This document shows positions 35,105 to 44,286 of a stretch of 64,000 nt of DNA, in pieces. The notes below the pieces were generated by a model. It made no database searches, was not told the DNA's origin, and saw only the letters and a list, made by a program, of their open reading frames with translations. The position numbers were made by a program, and so were the translations under genes. The stretch is from JASLQO01 sp002327525 (GTDB lineage Bacteria; Pseudomonadota; Gammaproteobacteria; Pseudomonadales; Azotimanducaceae), in NCBI GenBank assembly GCA_030744435.1, contig JASLQO010000009.1:124001-188000 (forward strand). The letters run 5' to 3'. Position 1 is the stretch's first letter. Every line of letters begins with the position of its first letter.

Positions 35105-35238
35105 GATTCTTATCCCCCAGTGGAAGCCGAAACTGTGAACGCTGGATGGGTAGATATCAAGGAAGCGTAGATCGGAGAATGGGCGCGCTGACAGCGGAAA
35201 CAGGTATGCTCGCCTCATCATGAGATTCGGAGACGCAT

Positions 35239-35631
35239 GTGGGTGAACAAGCTCTGTGGGCAAAACTGCCTGTGCGTGCGGATGAACTTGCTCTGGATGG
35301 TATGGAGGTCAGGAAGTTGGTGCGTCAGGCAGCATCGAGCATGGCGCATTTTCGTCTAGAGGCGGATCGCACCTCGCGCGCTGTGGCGCACGAGCATATC
35401 GAGGAGTTGTGGTATGTGCTGGGTGGCGAGGGTGAACTGTGGATGAGCTTGCCGGACGGGGAGGTCGTAGTCACCCTTGAATCCGGTGTTTCAGTTGCCA
35501 TTCCACCAATGACGCCATTTCAAACTCGAGCGAACCAGACGCTGGATATCGTCGGTGTCGCCACGCCTGCCTGGCCGGGAGACCATGAAGCCAGGTTGGT
35601 TGCAGGCAAATGGGTGGGTTCGGAGCTTTGA
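35239..35631 (+). CDS. Cupin domain protein (GTG start)
   Basis: A 130-residue single-cupin protein. Conserved pieces are VAHEHIEELWYVLGGEGELW (metal ligands His-x-His-Glu) and a second half with ESGVSVAIPPMTPFQTRA. Such small cupins bind a metal and may be isomerases, dioxygenases or sensors; the function is unknown. It reads from GTG 35239 and stops 13 bp before the amidohydrolase start, so the two are probably cotranscribed. Confidence 0.82.
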   Translation: MGEQALWAKLPVRADELALDGMEVRKLVRQAASSMAHFRLEADRTSRAVAHEHIEELWYVLGGEGELWMSLPDGEVVVTLESGVSVAIPPMTPFQTRANQTLDIVGVATPAWPGDHEARLVAGKWVGSEL

Positions 35632-35644
35632 TGTGGTGAGTTAC

Positions 35645-36658
35645 ATGAGTACAGAGCACGGCGACTGGTTGCGCCAGGTGCAGGAAGAGCCCCTGGAGCC
35701 CGAACTGCCTATTTGCGACGCACACCACCATCTGTGGGATCGGCCCGCCAGTCGGTACCTCATAGATGATCTGGTGGCGGACGCCGAAGACCACAACGTC
35801 GTCAGTTCGGTGTTTGTCGAGTGCATGGCCAACTACTACGAGGAGGGTTCCGAGGAGATGAGACCGGTTGGAGAGACGGTCTTCATCGACGCCATCGCTT
35901 CGGCAGTCGCCCAGGACGCCTCTCAGAAGATGGTGGGGGCCGCGGCTATCATCGCCTATGCGGACCTGCGTCTCGGTAGCGCGGTAGCGCCGGTGTTGGA
36001 GGCGCACCGGGAGGCGAGCCCCAGCAGATTCCGCGGCACGCGCCATGGCGTGGGATGGGATGCACACCCCGAAGTTCCGATCTCTCACACAAGACCGAAA
36101 CGCGGCCTGTTAATGGACCCAATGTTCCGAGAGGGGGTTGCCTGTTTACAGAAGCTAGGCCTTATCTACGAATCGTATCTGTACCATACACAGCTCACGG
36201 AGCTCGCAGACCTCGCCAGGACGTTCCCAGAATTGACCATCGTCGTGAATCACTTTGGCGGGCCGTTGGGGGTTGGGCCGTATGACGTCAAGAGCGAGGA
36301 GGTAATGCAAGTCTGGAGACAGGGCATGGCAGAACTCGCGGCGTGCCCAGCCGTCGTCGCCAAGCTGGGCGGAATTGCCATGCCCAGAAACGGTTTTGGT
36401 TGGCACGAGCGTCGCCTACCACCTACCTCAGAAGAACTCGCCGAGGCCACGCGGCCCTTTTACCTCCACACTATCGAGCAGTTCGGTCCGAGACGCTGTA
36501 TGTTCGAGAGCAATTTTCCTGTGGAAAAGCAGTCGTGTTCCTACACGGTGCTGTGGAATTCGTTCAAGCGGATCGCGAGCAACTTCTCAGAATCGGAAAA
36601 GTCAGACATGTTTTGCCGTACGGCAGAGCGCGTGTATGCCATTGGGGATGACGAATAG
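35645..36658 (+). CDS. Amidohydrolase family protein, paralogue of the 3.5-kb gene
   Basis: A 337-residue TIM-barrel amidohydrolase. The metal motif CDAHHHLWD is near residue 24; NHFGGPLGVGPY, AKLGGIAMPRNG and CMFESNFPVEKQSCSY match the gene at 3488 block by block, with many exchanges. ATG 35645 (MSTEHGDWLRQ) aligns with the start of the paralogue; the upstream in-frame extension lies in the cupin tail. The substrate is unknown. Confidence 0.88.
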   Translation: MSTEHGDWLRQVQEEPLEPELPICDAHHHLWDRPASRYLIDDLVADAEDHNVVSSVFVECMANYYEEGSEEMRPVGETVFIDAIASAVAQDASQKMVGAAAIIAYADLRLGSAVAPVLEAHREASPSRFRGTRHGVGWDAHPEVPISHTRPKRGLLMDPMFREGVACLQKLGLIYESYLYHTQLTELADLARTFPELTIVVNHFGGPLGVGPYDVKSEEVMQVWRQGMAELAACPAVVAKLGGIAMPRNGFGWHERRLPPTSEELAEATRPFYLHTIEQFGPRRCMFESNFPVEKQSCSYTVLWNSFKRIASNFSESEKSDMFCRTAERVYAIGDDE

Positions 36659-36708
36659 GTGTACATGAGTCAATCGGTGAGCAGGTGGCTAAGCACTTTT
36701 TAAACTGT

Positions 36709-36971
36709 ATTAGTTCCGACTTGATCTGATACATTGATTGAAAAATAGAGGGTTACCCGTTTTGATGAAGGTGCAAACCGTTTCATTAAAACGTTGAGAG
36801 GTAACCCTCGTGTTGCATACTAATGATCGCATCATCAAACACAAAATCGGACTGCTGAATCTGGCGGAGCAGCTTCGACTCCATGTTTCTTCCTTCCAGA
36901 GGGGCACTGAACGGCCAGATCCAAATACCCCGTTCGGGGAAAAGATGATAGCTATCGCGAAGCTCCTGTAG
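36709..36971 (+). mobile_element. IS481-family insertion sequence remnant (left end and transposase start)
   Basis: The stretch TTAGTTCCGACTTGATCTGA at 36711-36730 has the look of an IS481-type terminal end. It is followed by a long imperfect hairpin: GAGGGTTACC at about 36750 pairs with GGTAACCCTC (36800-36809), with inner arms CGTTTTGATGAA and TTCATTAAAACG. From GTG 36810 the frame reads HTNDRIIKHKIGLLNLAEQL, the standard start of IS481 transposases, then diverges and stops at 36971. Only about 20 transposase residues survive. The element abuts the SMP-30 gene. Confidence 0.65.
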
Positions 36972-37017
36972 GAAGTCTCCTATAGACTATGGCTTCGAGA
37001 TTTACCAGGAGAATCTC

Positions 37018-37860
37018 GTGACCGAACTCACCACGTTGTTGGACGGTCTGTATTTCGGTGAGGGGCCGCGCTGGCGGAACGGATGTGTCTATCTGTCCGA
37101 TTTCTACGCACACGAGGTGCTGAAGGTTGATCTCAATGGCAAACGCGAGAGGGTAGCGCATGTGCCGAACCAGCCTTCGGGGCTGGGTTGGCTGCCGGAC
37201 GGAACCATGCTGATCGTCTCGATGAAGGACCGCAAGCTGCTCCATTTGACCGATAATGTCCTTGTCGAATATGCCGACCTGTCGTCGGTTGCGGGCTATC
37301 ACTGTAACGACATGGTGGTGAGTAGCAGGGGGCATGCCTATGTCGGCAATTTTGGTTATGACCACTACAACGAGCCGGAGGAAAAGACGGCCGACCTGGC
37401 CCGCGTCGATCTCGATGGCTCGGTGCACCGCGCGGCGACCGGATTGCGTTTTCCGAACGGCAGCGTGATCACACCGGACGGCAAGATCTTGGTGGTGGGT
37501 GAGACGCGCGGCAAATGCCTGACCGCCTGGGACATAGGACCGAACGGGGCGCTGTCGAATCGGCGTGTCTGGGCAGATCTTGAGCAAAACTTCCCTGATG
37601 GCATCTGCCTTGACGCGGAAGGTGCGATCTGGGTGGCCGATCCGCGGCTGAAGGAGACGATAAGGGTGCGCGAAGGCGGCGAAGTTACCCAGCGAATTTC
37701 CACCGGCGACTATGGCTCTTATGCCTGCATGCTCGGCGGCGATGACCGCAGGACACTGTTTATCTGCACCGCTGCTGGCTCTGGTCCCGGTGCCGCCAGG
37801 GAGCCCCGCGGTCGGATCGAGTTCTGCCGTGTCGATGTGCCAGGGGCGGGGCTGCCGTAG
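37018..37860 (+). CDS. SMP-30/gluconolactonase-like beta-propeller hydrolase (GTG start)
   Basis: A 280-residue SMP-30/LRE family protein. FGEGPRWRNGCVYLSDFYAH gives the first metal ligand (Glu) and blade; later marks are GLGWLPDGTMLIVSM, YHCNDMVVSSRGHAYVGNFG and LRFPNGSVITPDGK with FPDGICLDAEGAIWVAD. It would hydrolyse a sugar or other lactone with a divalent metal. GTG 37018 has CCAGGAGAAT upstream. An IS481 remnant precedes it and a truncated gene follows, so it looks inserted. Confidence 0.88.
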   Translation: MTELTTLLDGLYFGEGPRWRNGCVYLSDFYAHEVLKVDLNGKRERVAHVPNQPSGLGWLPDGTMLIVSMKDRKLLHLTDNVLVEYADLSSVAGYHCNDMVVSSRGHAYVGNFGYDHYNEPEEKTADLARVDLDGSVHRAATGLRFPNGSVITPDGKILVVGETRGKCLTAWDIGPNGALSNRRVWADLEQNFPDGICLDAEGAIWVADPRLKETIRVREGGEVTQRISTGDYGSYACMLGGDDRRTLFICTAAGSGPGAAREPRGRIEFCRVDVPGAGLP

Positions 37861-37894
37861 GAGGCAGCCCGATACCTGTGGTGAATTCGGCCAC

Positions 37895-38102
37895 CTAGTT
37901 CCACTGCAAGAACGGGATTGTCAGTAATCAGACGCATATTTGCCTGGTGGTCGGATGCAGCCTGGGCTATCGCATTGGACTCGTTTGATTTCGCAGTCTG
38001 ACTAAGCTGCCTGGCGAGATAGATGAGTGCAACCAGAACCGCGACCGCGCCAACAAATTCTCCGAAGTTACCGAGCTGCTGCCTAGCAGACATGAGATCC
38101 AT
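37895..38102 (-). pseudogene. Truncated small membrane protein
   Basis: From ATG 38102 the frame reads MDLMSARQQLGNFGEFVGAV, then AVLVALIYLARQLSQTAKSN and EAN-type helix residues to NPVLAVELGG. It is the common bacterial one-TM-plus-coiled-coil protein of unknown role. After about residue 70 it runs antisense into the SMP-30 gene and the family sequence is lost. The break point near 37895 marks one edge of the inserted SMP-30 segment. Confidence 0.6.
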
Positions 38103-38218
38103 GATTGTTCTCCCCCTGAGGAATAACCAGAGGCTACATCAGAGGTCTTTTTTCAGCGAAAGATAGCGTCCGGCACTCACCGGTCGATCACCTTCATGGG
38201 TTCGACCGTCAGTTCACT

Positions 38219-38506
38219 CTATGGTGGGCGCTCCGGATTCAGGTTTTGCACGCCGAGCGAGCCGCCGAGCATGTGACGCGTGAAGAACTCAGTCTGGTCG
38301 GCTACCGCCATCCGGAACCCATCACCCTGGTAAATGTCGAAATGGCCCAGCGGATACTCTTGCAGCTCTGCCTTTGCGCCGAAGTCGGCAAGTACGCAGG
38401 CTGCCGTGGGCCCGGCCCAGGTGGTTGTGGCTTCGAGCACGGCGACACCGTGCAGCGGTCCGTCGAGGTCGTCGCGCGCGTTGGCGTAAAACTCTGACTT
38501 CTGCAT
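38219..38506 (-). pseudogene. Chimera of CoA-transferase (CaiB) start and alpha/beta-hydrolase end
   Basis: A 95-residue open frame. Residues 1-46 (YANARDDLDGPLHGVAVLEA, then TTTWAGPTAACVLADFGAK) are a family III CoA-transferase N-terminus. Residues 47-82 (ELQEYPLGHFDIYQGDGFRM, then AVADQTEFFTRHMLG) are the C-terminal His-containing end of an alpha/beta hydrolase. A deletion has joined two genes in frame. It cannot have either activity. The 110 bp before it on the map (38103-38218) hold nothing recognisable. Confidence 0.75.
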
Positions 38507-38515
38507 GTAAGACGC

Positions 38516-39487
38516 TTAAGGAATGATGACCGTGGATCCCGTCGTGGTGCGCGCTTCCAGATCCCGGTGTGCCTGCACCACATCGCTGAGGGCATACCTC
38601 TGATTGATGTGGATGTTGACGATCCCCTCGGCAATGACGTGGAAAAGCTGGCTGGCCATGTATTTGAGATTGGCGAGGTCGGCAGCATAGGTGGCGAGTG
38701 TTGGGCGCGTGAAGAACAGTGATCCCCTGCTTTGCAGGTCGTGTGGCTCGACCGGGGGAGCGTTTCCCGAGGCGTTTCCGTAGCTCACGAACATACCCAG
38801 GGGTGCCAGCGAATTCAGAGAGGCCTCAAAAGTGTCCTTGCCCACAGAGTCGTAGGCAACGTTGACACCATGGCCGTTCGTCAGCGCCGCGACATGCTCG
38901 GCTGTGTCTTCCTTACGGTAGAGAATGGTGTGGTGGGCGCCGTTTGCCTCGGCGAGAGCGGCTTTTTCAGCCGTTCCCACGGTGCCGATGACAGTAGCGC
39001 CAAGATGGTTTGCCCACTGGCAGAGGATGAGACCCATGCCTCCAGCAGCGGCATGAACCAGAATGCGATCATCCGCTGTCACCGGGTAGGTCTGACTCAA
39101 CAGGTAGCAAGCGGTCAGCCCCTTCAGGAGACAGGCCGCGGCGACTTCGTCGGAAACGTCGTCCGGCACGGATACCAGACGATCTTGCGGCATCACATTT
39201 GCCTCGGCGTAGGCGCCGAGCCCACCCGCATAAGCGACCCGGTCGCCTGGTGAGAACGCGCTGACATCGTCTCCGATGGCCTCTACCACGCCCATGGCCT
39301 CCGCGCCCAGACGGCTGGGCATGGGCAATGGATAGAGGCCGCTGCGGTGATAGGTATCGATGTAGTTGAGACCGATCGCCCTGTGGCGGATCAACACCAT
39401 GGAACCCGACGGCTCGGGGAGTTCTTGCTGTTCCCACTGCATGACATCGGGCCCGCCTGTTTCGTAAATGCGATAGACACCAGCCAC
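38516..39487 (-). CDS. NADPH:quinone oxidoreductase (zeta-crystallin-like)
   Basis: A 323-residue zinc-free MDR enzyme. It opens MAGVYRIYETGGPDVMQWEQ and has the quinone-reductase marks IGLNYIDTYHRSGLYPLPMP, VHAAAGGMGLILCQWA and YDSVGKDTF. It would reduce quinones by one or two electrons with NADPH. ATG 39487 has GGGAGAG upstream. It stands alone between the chimera and the MATE gene, both on the same strand. Confidence 0.9.
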   Translation of the reverse strand: MAGVYRIYETGGPDVMQWEQQELPEPSGSMVLIRHRAIGLNYIDTYHRSGLYPLPMPSRLGAEAMGVVEAIGDDVSAFSPGDRVAYAGGLGAYAEANVMPQDRLVSVPDDVSDEVAAACLLKGLTACYLLSQTYPVTADDRILVHAAAGGMGLILCQWANHLGATVIGTVGTAEKAALAEANGAHHTILYRKEDTAEHVAALTNGHGVNVAYDSVGKDTFEASLNSLAPLGMFVSYGNASGNAPPVEPHDLQSRGSLFFTRPTLATYAADLANLKYMASQLFHVIAEGIVNIHINQRYALSDVVQAHRDLEARTTTGSTVIIP

Positions 39488-39616
39488 TGTTCTCTCCCTT
39501 TGTTTGTTCGTTGGTAGCGAGTCTCCGGCACGCAGGCGGCTGTTGTAAACGCAGAATCGAGGTTGGCTGTGCTCGGCAGACCGGTTTTCGAGAATCTGTC
39601 TGGCGCGCTCTGGTGG

Positions 39617-40966
39617 TTAACGTGGTTCGCCGGTGTGCGTGGTGAAGGGGAAAAATCGCGCGCGAAACCACCAGTAACCCGCGAGGCCCATGACGATGTT
39701 GGTAACCGTAGTTGCGATGAATATACCCTGATAGCCATAGAGGTGATTAAAAGACATGGCCATGGGAATGTAGATGATGAACATACGTGTGAAGGAAAGC
39801 GCGGTGGACGGCAGCGGTTTTCCGAGGGCGTTGAACGACGCCGAAGACATCATGAGCACACCCCACATGCCATAGCTCCACGGCACGATGGTGAGGTAGA
39901 GCGCCGCGATGAGGACGACGGAGGGCTCGTCATCTGCCCAGGCGGCGATGGTGTCGCCGTAAAGCACCATGATGAGTGCGGCGAACAGTCCCCAGCCGAG
40001 GCTCACCTGGTAGGCCACCCGCACGCCCTGGCGCACACGCTCTCGCTGGCCTGCGCCCCAGTTTTGACCCACGAACGGTCCGATGCTGCCGGACAGCGCA
40101 AAGAGGATCATGATGGAGACCGCTTCGATGCGGGTGGCAACGCCAAATCCGGCGACGACGATCTCGCCATGGCCCGCGAGCAGCCTCGTTATGATGGTGC
40201 CGGATACCGGCCCGATGAGCTGAGTAGCGACGGCTGGCAGGCCAATCACCATAATGCGCTTCGCAGAGGCCCAGAATTGTGCGAACGGTGCGTGGATCTT
40301 CAGCAGTCCGCTGTCAAGAATGTAGTAGAAGAGCACGGCGGTAGTGGCCAGGCGCGTGATCATGACCGCGATGGCGGCGCCAGCAAGCTCCAGGCGGGGG
40401 AAGCCGAACCATCCGAAGATGAGAATTGGATCGAGCGCAAGGTTGAACAGCGCGCCGAGCGTCATCACCACGCCGGGTATGTTGGCCTGGCCACTTGCGC
40501 GCATGATGCTACCGGCGGTCATGGTTGAGGTGAGTAGAACGGTGCTCGGGTAGAAGATGTCCAGATAGCTGTGTATCAACGGCAGCATGTCGGGAGGGGC
40601 GCCCAGGGCGAGAAACACGGGATCGATGGTGAGCCAGCCGATAAAGGACAGGATGGCGATTGTGAAGGCCACCAATATCAAAGAATGTGTGCCCAGTTGT
40701 CTGGCATCGTTCTGATCTCCTCCACCCACGCTGCGCGCGATGATGGATGAGGTGCCGATACCGATGCCCAGCGCGATACTCGACAGAATCATCGTGAGGG
40801 GAAAGGTAAAAGTAATAGCCGCGACGTACCGCGTGCCCAGTTGGCCGATAAAGCCAATTTCGAGCGCCTGCACCACAATGCTGCTGGAAACACCCATGAT
40901 CATGGGTGCGGTGAGTTTATACAGCGTGACGGGCACACGCCCAACTGTCAGATCATTCTGAGCCAT
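39617..40966 (-). CDS. MATE family efflux transporter
   Basis: A 449-residue inner-membrane antiporter with about twelve hydrophobic segments in two similar halves. Typical starts are PVTLYKLTAPMIMGVSSSIV and GIGIGTSSIIARSVGGGDQN in the first half, and a corresponding SGSIGPFVGQNWGAGQRERV in the second. MATE pumps export cationic drugs or metabolites using Na+ or H+. Substrate unknown. Confidence 0.9.
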   Translation of the reverse strand: MAQNDLTVGRVPVTLYKLTAPMIMGVSSSIVVQALEIGFIGQLGTRYVAAITFTFPLTMILSSIALGIGIGTSSIIARSVGGGDQNDARQLGTHSLILVAFTIAILSFIGWLTIDPVFLALGAPPDMLPLIHSYLDIFYPSTVLLTSTMTAGSIMRASGQANIPGVVMTLGALFNLALDPILIFGWFGFPRLELAGAAIAVMITRLATTAVLFYYILDSGLLKIHAPFAQFWASAKRIMVIGLPAVATQLIGPVSGTIITRLLAGHGEIVVAGFGVATRIEAVSIMILFALSGSIGPFVGQNWGAGQRERVRQGVRVAYQVSLGWGLFAALIMVLYGDTIAAWADDEPSVVLIAALYLTIVPWSYGMWGVLMMSSASFNALGKPLPSTALSFTRMFIIYIPMAMSFNHLYGYQGIFIATTVTNIVMGLAGYWWFRARFFPFTTHTGEPR

Positions 40967-41081
40967 GGCGTTACGGCTGGCGCGGCGACCACCGCCTTGA
41001 TATCAAAACGCCATCTGTCGCGGCGTGTCTGGGCTTTATAGACTTGTCAGTATCCCACAGCGGGAGGCATGAACATATGAC

Positions 41082-41822
41082 ATGCAGATTGAAGGCACGA
41101 CACATGTTCGATTCAATTTCGTTCGGGAGGCTCTCGCGGACGGCTTTGAGTACAAACGTGAAGTGGGTGCTGTGGTAGCCGTGTATCTCGATGGTGAGCC
41201 AGTAGCGGCTATCTAGGGTGGCCATGCTGACCGTCGCCGGTCGCGAAAGTGGCGGCAGGACACGCTGTGCTGCATGTTTTCGGTGAGTAAGGCCATGACG
41301 GCGATCTGCGTGCTGATGGCAGTGGATGAGGGTGTGATTGAGCTCGATACACCGGTAGCGAACGACTGGCCTGAGTTTGCCGCTCAGAATCCCCCTTTTC
41401 GTCCCGGATACATGAATCGGGCCGAGTTCAGACAGGCGGACGTACCCGCGATGAACGGGCACGGAACGGCGTGCGCCGCTGCCCGAACCCTGGCGATACT
41501 GCCCGACCTGGTGTCCGCGCTGCTGCTCGCCGAAGCCGCCAGGACACACTCTCCAGGGCCTGACATAGTGCTTAAATCCACGATGCACTTCGGACTCGGC
41601 CTGATGTTGCATCATCCCGACGCACCCATAGGGGTACGAGATGGCTCTTTTGGCCCCGCTGGCGTCGGCGGGTGGATGGTGTTTTACGATCCCAAACGGG
41701 CTCTGGCGTTCTGTTTCGTGATGAATCAGATGCAGGGGGGTGTCGTGACAGGCGGGGTGTCAGCGATGACCGTGGCACACTCCGTGTACGACGCCGTTGA
41801 GGAGAATTGTGATGCGTATTGA
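41082..41822 (+). pseudogene. Class C beta-lactamase-like serine hydrolase with amber stop and internal deletion
   Basis: From ATG 41082 the frame reads FNFVREALADGFEYKREVGA, then VVAVYLDGEPVAAI, a TAG, and GGHADRRR. Relatives have LWGGHAD here, so TGG became TAG. The same frame continues with the catalytic SxxK motif FSVSKAMTA and TPVANDWPEFA, then jumps to MNRAEFRQADVPAMNGHGTA and HFGLGLMLHHPD. About 130 residues including the YxN-type region are missing. Two independent lesions. It overlaps the next gene start by 11 bp. Confidence 0.82.
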
Positions 41823-42867
41823 CTGCGACACGCACGTGTTGGAACCGGCAGACCTGTGGCTCAATTATCTGGAACCGAAGTATCGTGACCGCGCGATCCG
41901 TATCGAGGAGAACGACGGGATCGAGCAGCTTGTGATAGGGGAGCGCGTCGTGCTGCAAGGCGTGCTCGCGGGGCTGGGTGGCGCGGACCTCGACAAAAAC
42001 GATGTTTACGGTGGCGGGTTGAAGTACATCGATGGCTGTCCGCCTGCAAGCTACGATCCCCATGCGCGCGCGGCACTTCTGGATGAGTGGGGCGTAGACA
42101 AGACACTGTTGTTCCCGACCATCTGCATTCTGCCGTTTCCGACGGACGATCAAGAACTCGCCAATGCCTATTTCCGCGCTTACAACAACTGGATGGCCGA
42201 ATTCCATCAAGCGGTTCCCGAGCGAACGTTGCCCGTCGCCATGGTCAACTGGCACGACGTCGATGAAGCGGTGAAGGAGTTGCAGCGCTGTCTGAAAATG
42301 GGGTTCAAAGCCCTTTTCGTACCGCCGGAAACGATAGATGGCAGGCGACTGGCAGATCCCCATTTCGATCCGCTTTGGGCTATTTGTCAGGATACAGGCA
42401 TTCCAGCATGCCTGCATGTCGTCGTTCGCTTTGAAGGCTCAGCCATTCCCTTTGTGCACTGGCACACCACATCTCCGGGACCGCTGTTCAGCTTTAGTCT
42501 CGGAGCTCCAGGCCAATTGATGCCAGCCATTACCAGTATGGTGACAGACCTGCTGTTTGAGCGATTTCCTGGCCTGAAAGTAGTAAGCGTCGAAGGAGGA
42601 TGTGGCTACGCTCCCTATTTGATGGACCGCATGGATGCAAAGTACGAAGCATTCGCAGATATCGTGACGATGCAACGGAAGCCTAGCGAGTACATTCGGG
42701 AGAATTTCTATTTCGTAGCGGAACCACGAGAGCAGACAGTTGGCGAGGTGAAGAGGATTCTAGGCGAGGATCGGGTGCTTTGGGGGAGTGACTATCCGCA
42801 TGTGGATGCGGTTGGGTATGGAATCTATGCAGAATCAGATCAAGTGTGGCCATTTACGCATGGCTAG
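41812..42867 (+). CDS. Amidohydrolase family protein with replaced C-terminus at island border
   Basis: A 351-residue frame. Family sequence is clear: MRIDCDTHVLEPADLWLNYL, ALLDEWGVDKTLLFPT, LHVVVRFEG and VEGGCGYAPYLMDRMDAKYE, ending in RVLWGSDYPHVD. Intact relatives continue with a further helix region; here the next residues (AVGYGIYAESDQVWPFTHG) are unrelated and the stop comes quickly. The change of base composition begins at the same place. The metal-ligand Asp in GSDYPHVD is retained, so residual activity is possible, but I read it as truncated by the island. Confidence 0.75.
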   Translation: MRIDCDTHVLEPADLWLNYLEPKYRDRAIRIEENDGIEQLVIGERVVLQGVLAGLGGADLDKNDVYGGGLKYIDGCPPASYDPHARAALLDEWGVDKTLLFPTICILPFPTDDQELANAYFRAYNNWMAEFHQAVPERTLPVAMVNWHDVDEAVKELQRCLKMGFKALFVPPETIDGRRLADPHFDPLWAICQDTGIPACLHVVVRFEGSAIPFVHWHTTSPGPLFSFSLGAPGQLMPAITSMVTDLLFERFPGLKVVSVEGGCGYAPYLMDRMDAKYEAFADIVTMQRKPSEYIRENFYFVAEPREQTVGEVKRILGEDRVLWGSDYPHVDAVGYGIYAESDQVWPFTHG

Positions 42868-42883
42868 GCGCTTAGATGTGTTT

Positions 42884-44203
42884 ATGAGCGAATTCGATGA
42901 TGGGATCAGAAGCTCCTACAGGTATGTTCGCCCCAAGCTCAAGTTTCTGACATGGTTCTGCATTCTCACCCACCCGCTGTACTACCTATACCTTCAATAC
43001 ATGAATACGGGGGTTCAAGACTCTCTTGAGCTGAGGTTGTTTTGCGCCACAATTGCAGTTCCAGGGCTATTTTATCCGCACTTAGAAAGAAGCAGGTTTG
43101 GGCCAGTACTTCCTTACTACACCGTGTTTGTTATAACGACGGCGCTTCCATTTTTCTTTACGTGGGCGCTGATACTAAACGCAATTCTAGCGACTTCGTA
43201 TGAATCCGTGGTCGTCTGGCAGATGCAATATGTGTTTGCTCTGGTAGGGACTGTGCTATTTCTTCCTGATCGAGTCGTTCTGCTTTGCTCATTGGCTGCA
43301 GCGACTGGCTTGGCAGTCGCTGCCAATTACGTAGACCATGCTTCTATGAGCGGGGAGTATTTCTTCGAGTTCTGCATCGAGCCGATACCGTTCTACATCT
43401 TCATGATTCTAGCAGGTATGTATTTCACACGAACGCGGGAAGTGATCCATGAGGAAAAAGTGCAGACCGCTGCATCATTGGGAAGTACCTTTGCGCATGA
43501 ACTTCGAACACCGTTACTTAGCATTAGGTCAAAGGCGCAGGGTGTTCAGCACTTCCTTCCTGGCTTGGTTCAGTCCTATCGAGACAGCCAACAGAAAGTC
43601 ATTCCTGAGAAGAAGCTTGGCCTACTGGAAGATGCGCTGGTTGCCATACAGAACGATGTTGATTACTCGAACACTATTATTGATATGTTACTTGTTTCTT
43701 CCAATACGGATGAGGTGCCAAAACTTGATGTGGAGGTTGTCTCCGCTGAAGAGTTGGTCCGTGATTCGATCGGTCGGTATCCATTTGCCAACAGTGGAGA
43801 GATGGAACTGGTTTCTGTTGATGTAAACGACGACTTTTCAGTAAGCGTACCTCGCCACCTGGTTATACACGTACTTCTGAATCTACTTAAGAATGCGCTG
43901 TTTCATGTGCAGAACGGTGGCGGTTCCGGAATCAGGATCGTTGTGGATGCACCCAGCCGTACAATCGCGGTATGGGATGATGGTCCCGGAATCGCACCTG
44001 AGTATATGAAACGGATATTCGATCGCTTCTTCACCACGACGAGTTCTGTGCATGGAGCAGGTATTGGCTTAAGTTTCTCAAAGTGGGTAATGGAATTGAT
44101 CGGAGGCAAGATTCGCTGCGAATCAGTCTTCGGAGAATATACGAGATTCGATCTGAGTTTTCCTAATGTACGTCGCGCTGTTGGCAACATTAACGTGATC
44201 TAG
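42884..44203 (+). CDS. Membrane sensor histidine kinase with six-helix sensor
   Basis: A 439-residue kinase. Residues 15-180 form about six membrane helices with short loops. HisKA follows with the phospho-acceptor in FAHELRTPLLSIRSKAQGV (His205). The ATPase domain has NLLKNALFHVQNGG, DDGPGIAPEYMKRIFDRFFT and GAGIGLSFSKWVMELIGG. The layout is like the autoinducer kinases CqsS/LqsS, where a six-helix domain senses a lipophilic signal; that is analogy only. No receiver domain or response regulator is encoded nearby. ATG 42884 is preferred; in-frame ATG 42860 is possible. AT-richer than flanking genes. Confidence 0.85.
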   Translation: MSEFDDGIRSSYRYVRPKLKFLTWFCILTHPLYYLYLQYMNTGVQDSLELRLFCATIAVPGLFYPHLERSRFGPVLPYYTVFVITTALPFFFTWALILNAILATSYESVVVWQMQYVFALVGTVLFLPDRVVLLCSLAAATGLAVAANYVDHASMSGEYFFEFCIEPIPFYIFMILAGMYFTRTREVIHEEKVQTAASLGSTFAHELRTPLLSIRSKAQGVQHFLPGLVQSYRDSQQKVIPEKKLGLLEDALVAIQNDVDYSNTIIDMLLVSSNTDEVPKLDVEVVSAEELVRDSIGRYPFANSGEMELVSVDVNDDFSVSVPRHLVIHVLLNLLKNALFHVQNGGGSGIRIVVDAPSRTIAVWDDGPGIAPEYMKRIFDRFFTTTSSVHGAGIGLSFSKWVMELIGGKIRCESVFGEYTRFDLSFPNVRRAVGNINVI

Positions 44204-44286
44204 CGAACACAATGTGAGAGACCATAATATTAATTTTGCGCAGAGTAGTTGACACCAGTGCTATCGTAATCTGAGGTATTGAGGTT

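Noticed and set aside
39563..40528. 321-residue plus-strand frame over the MATE gene
   Set aside because: Highly charged shadow without domains.
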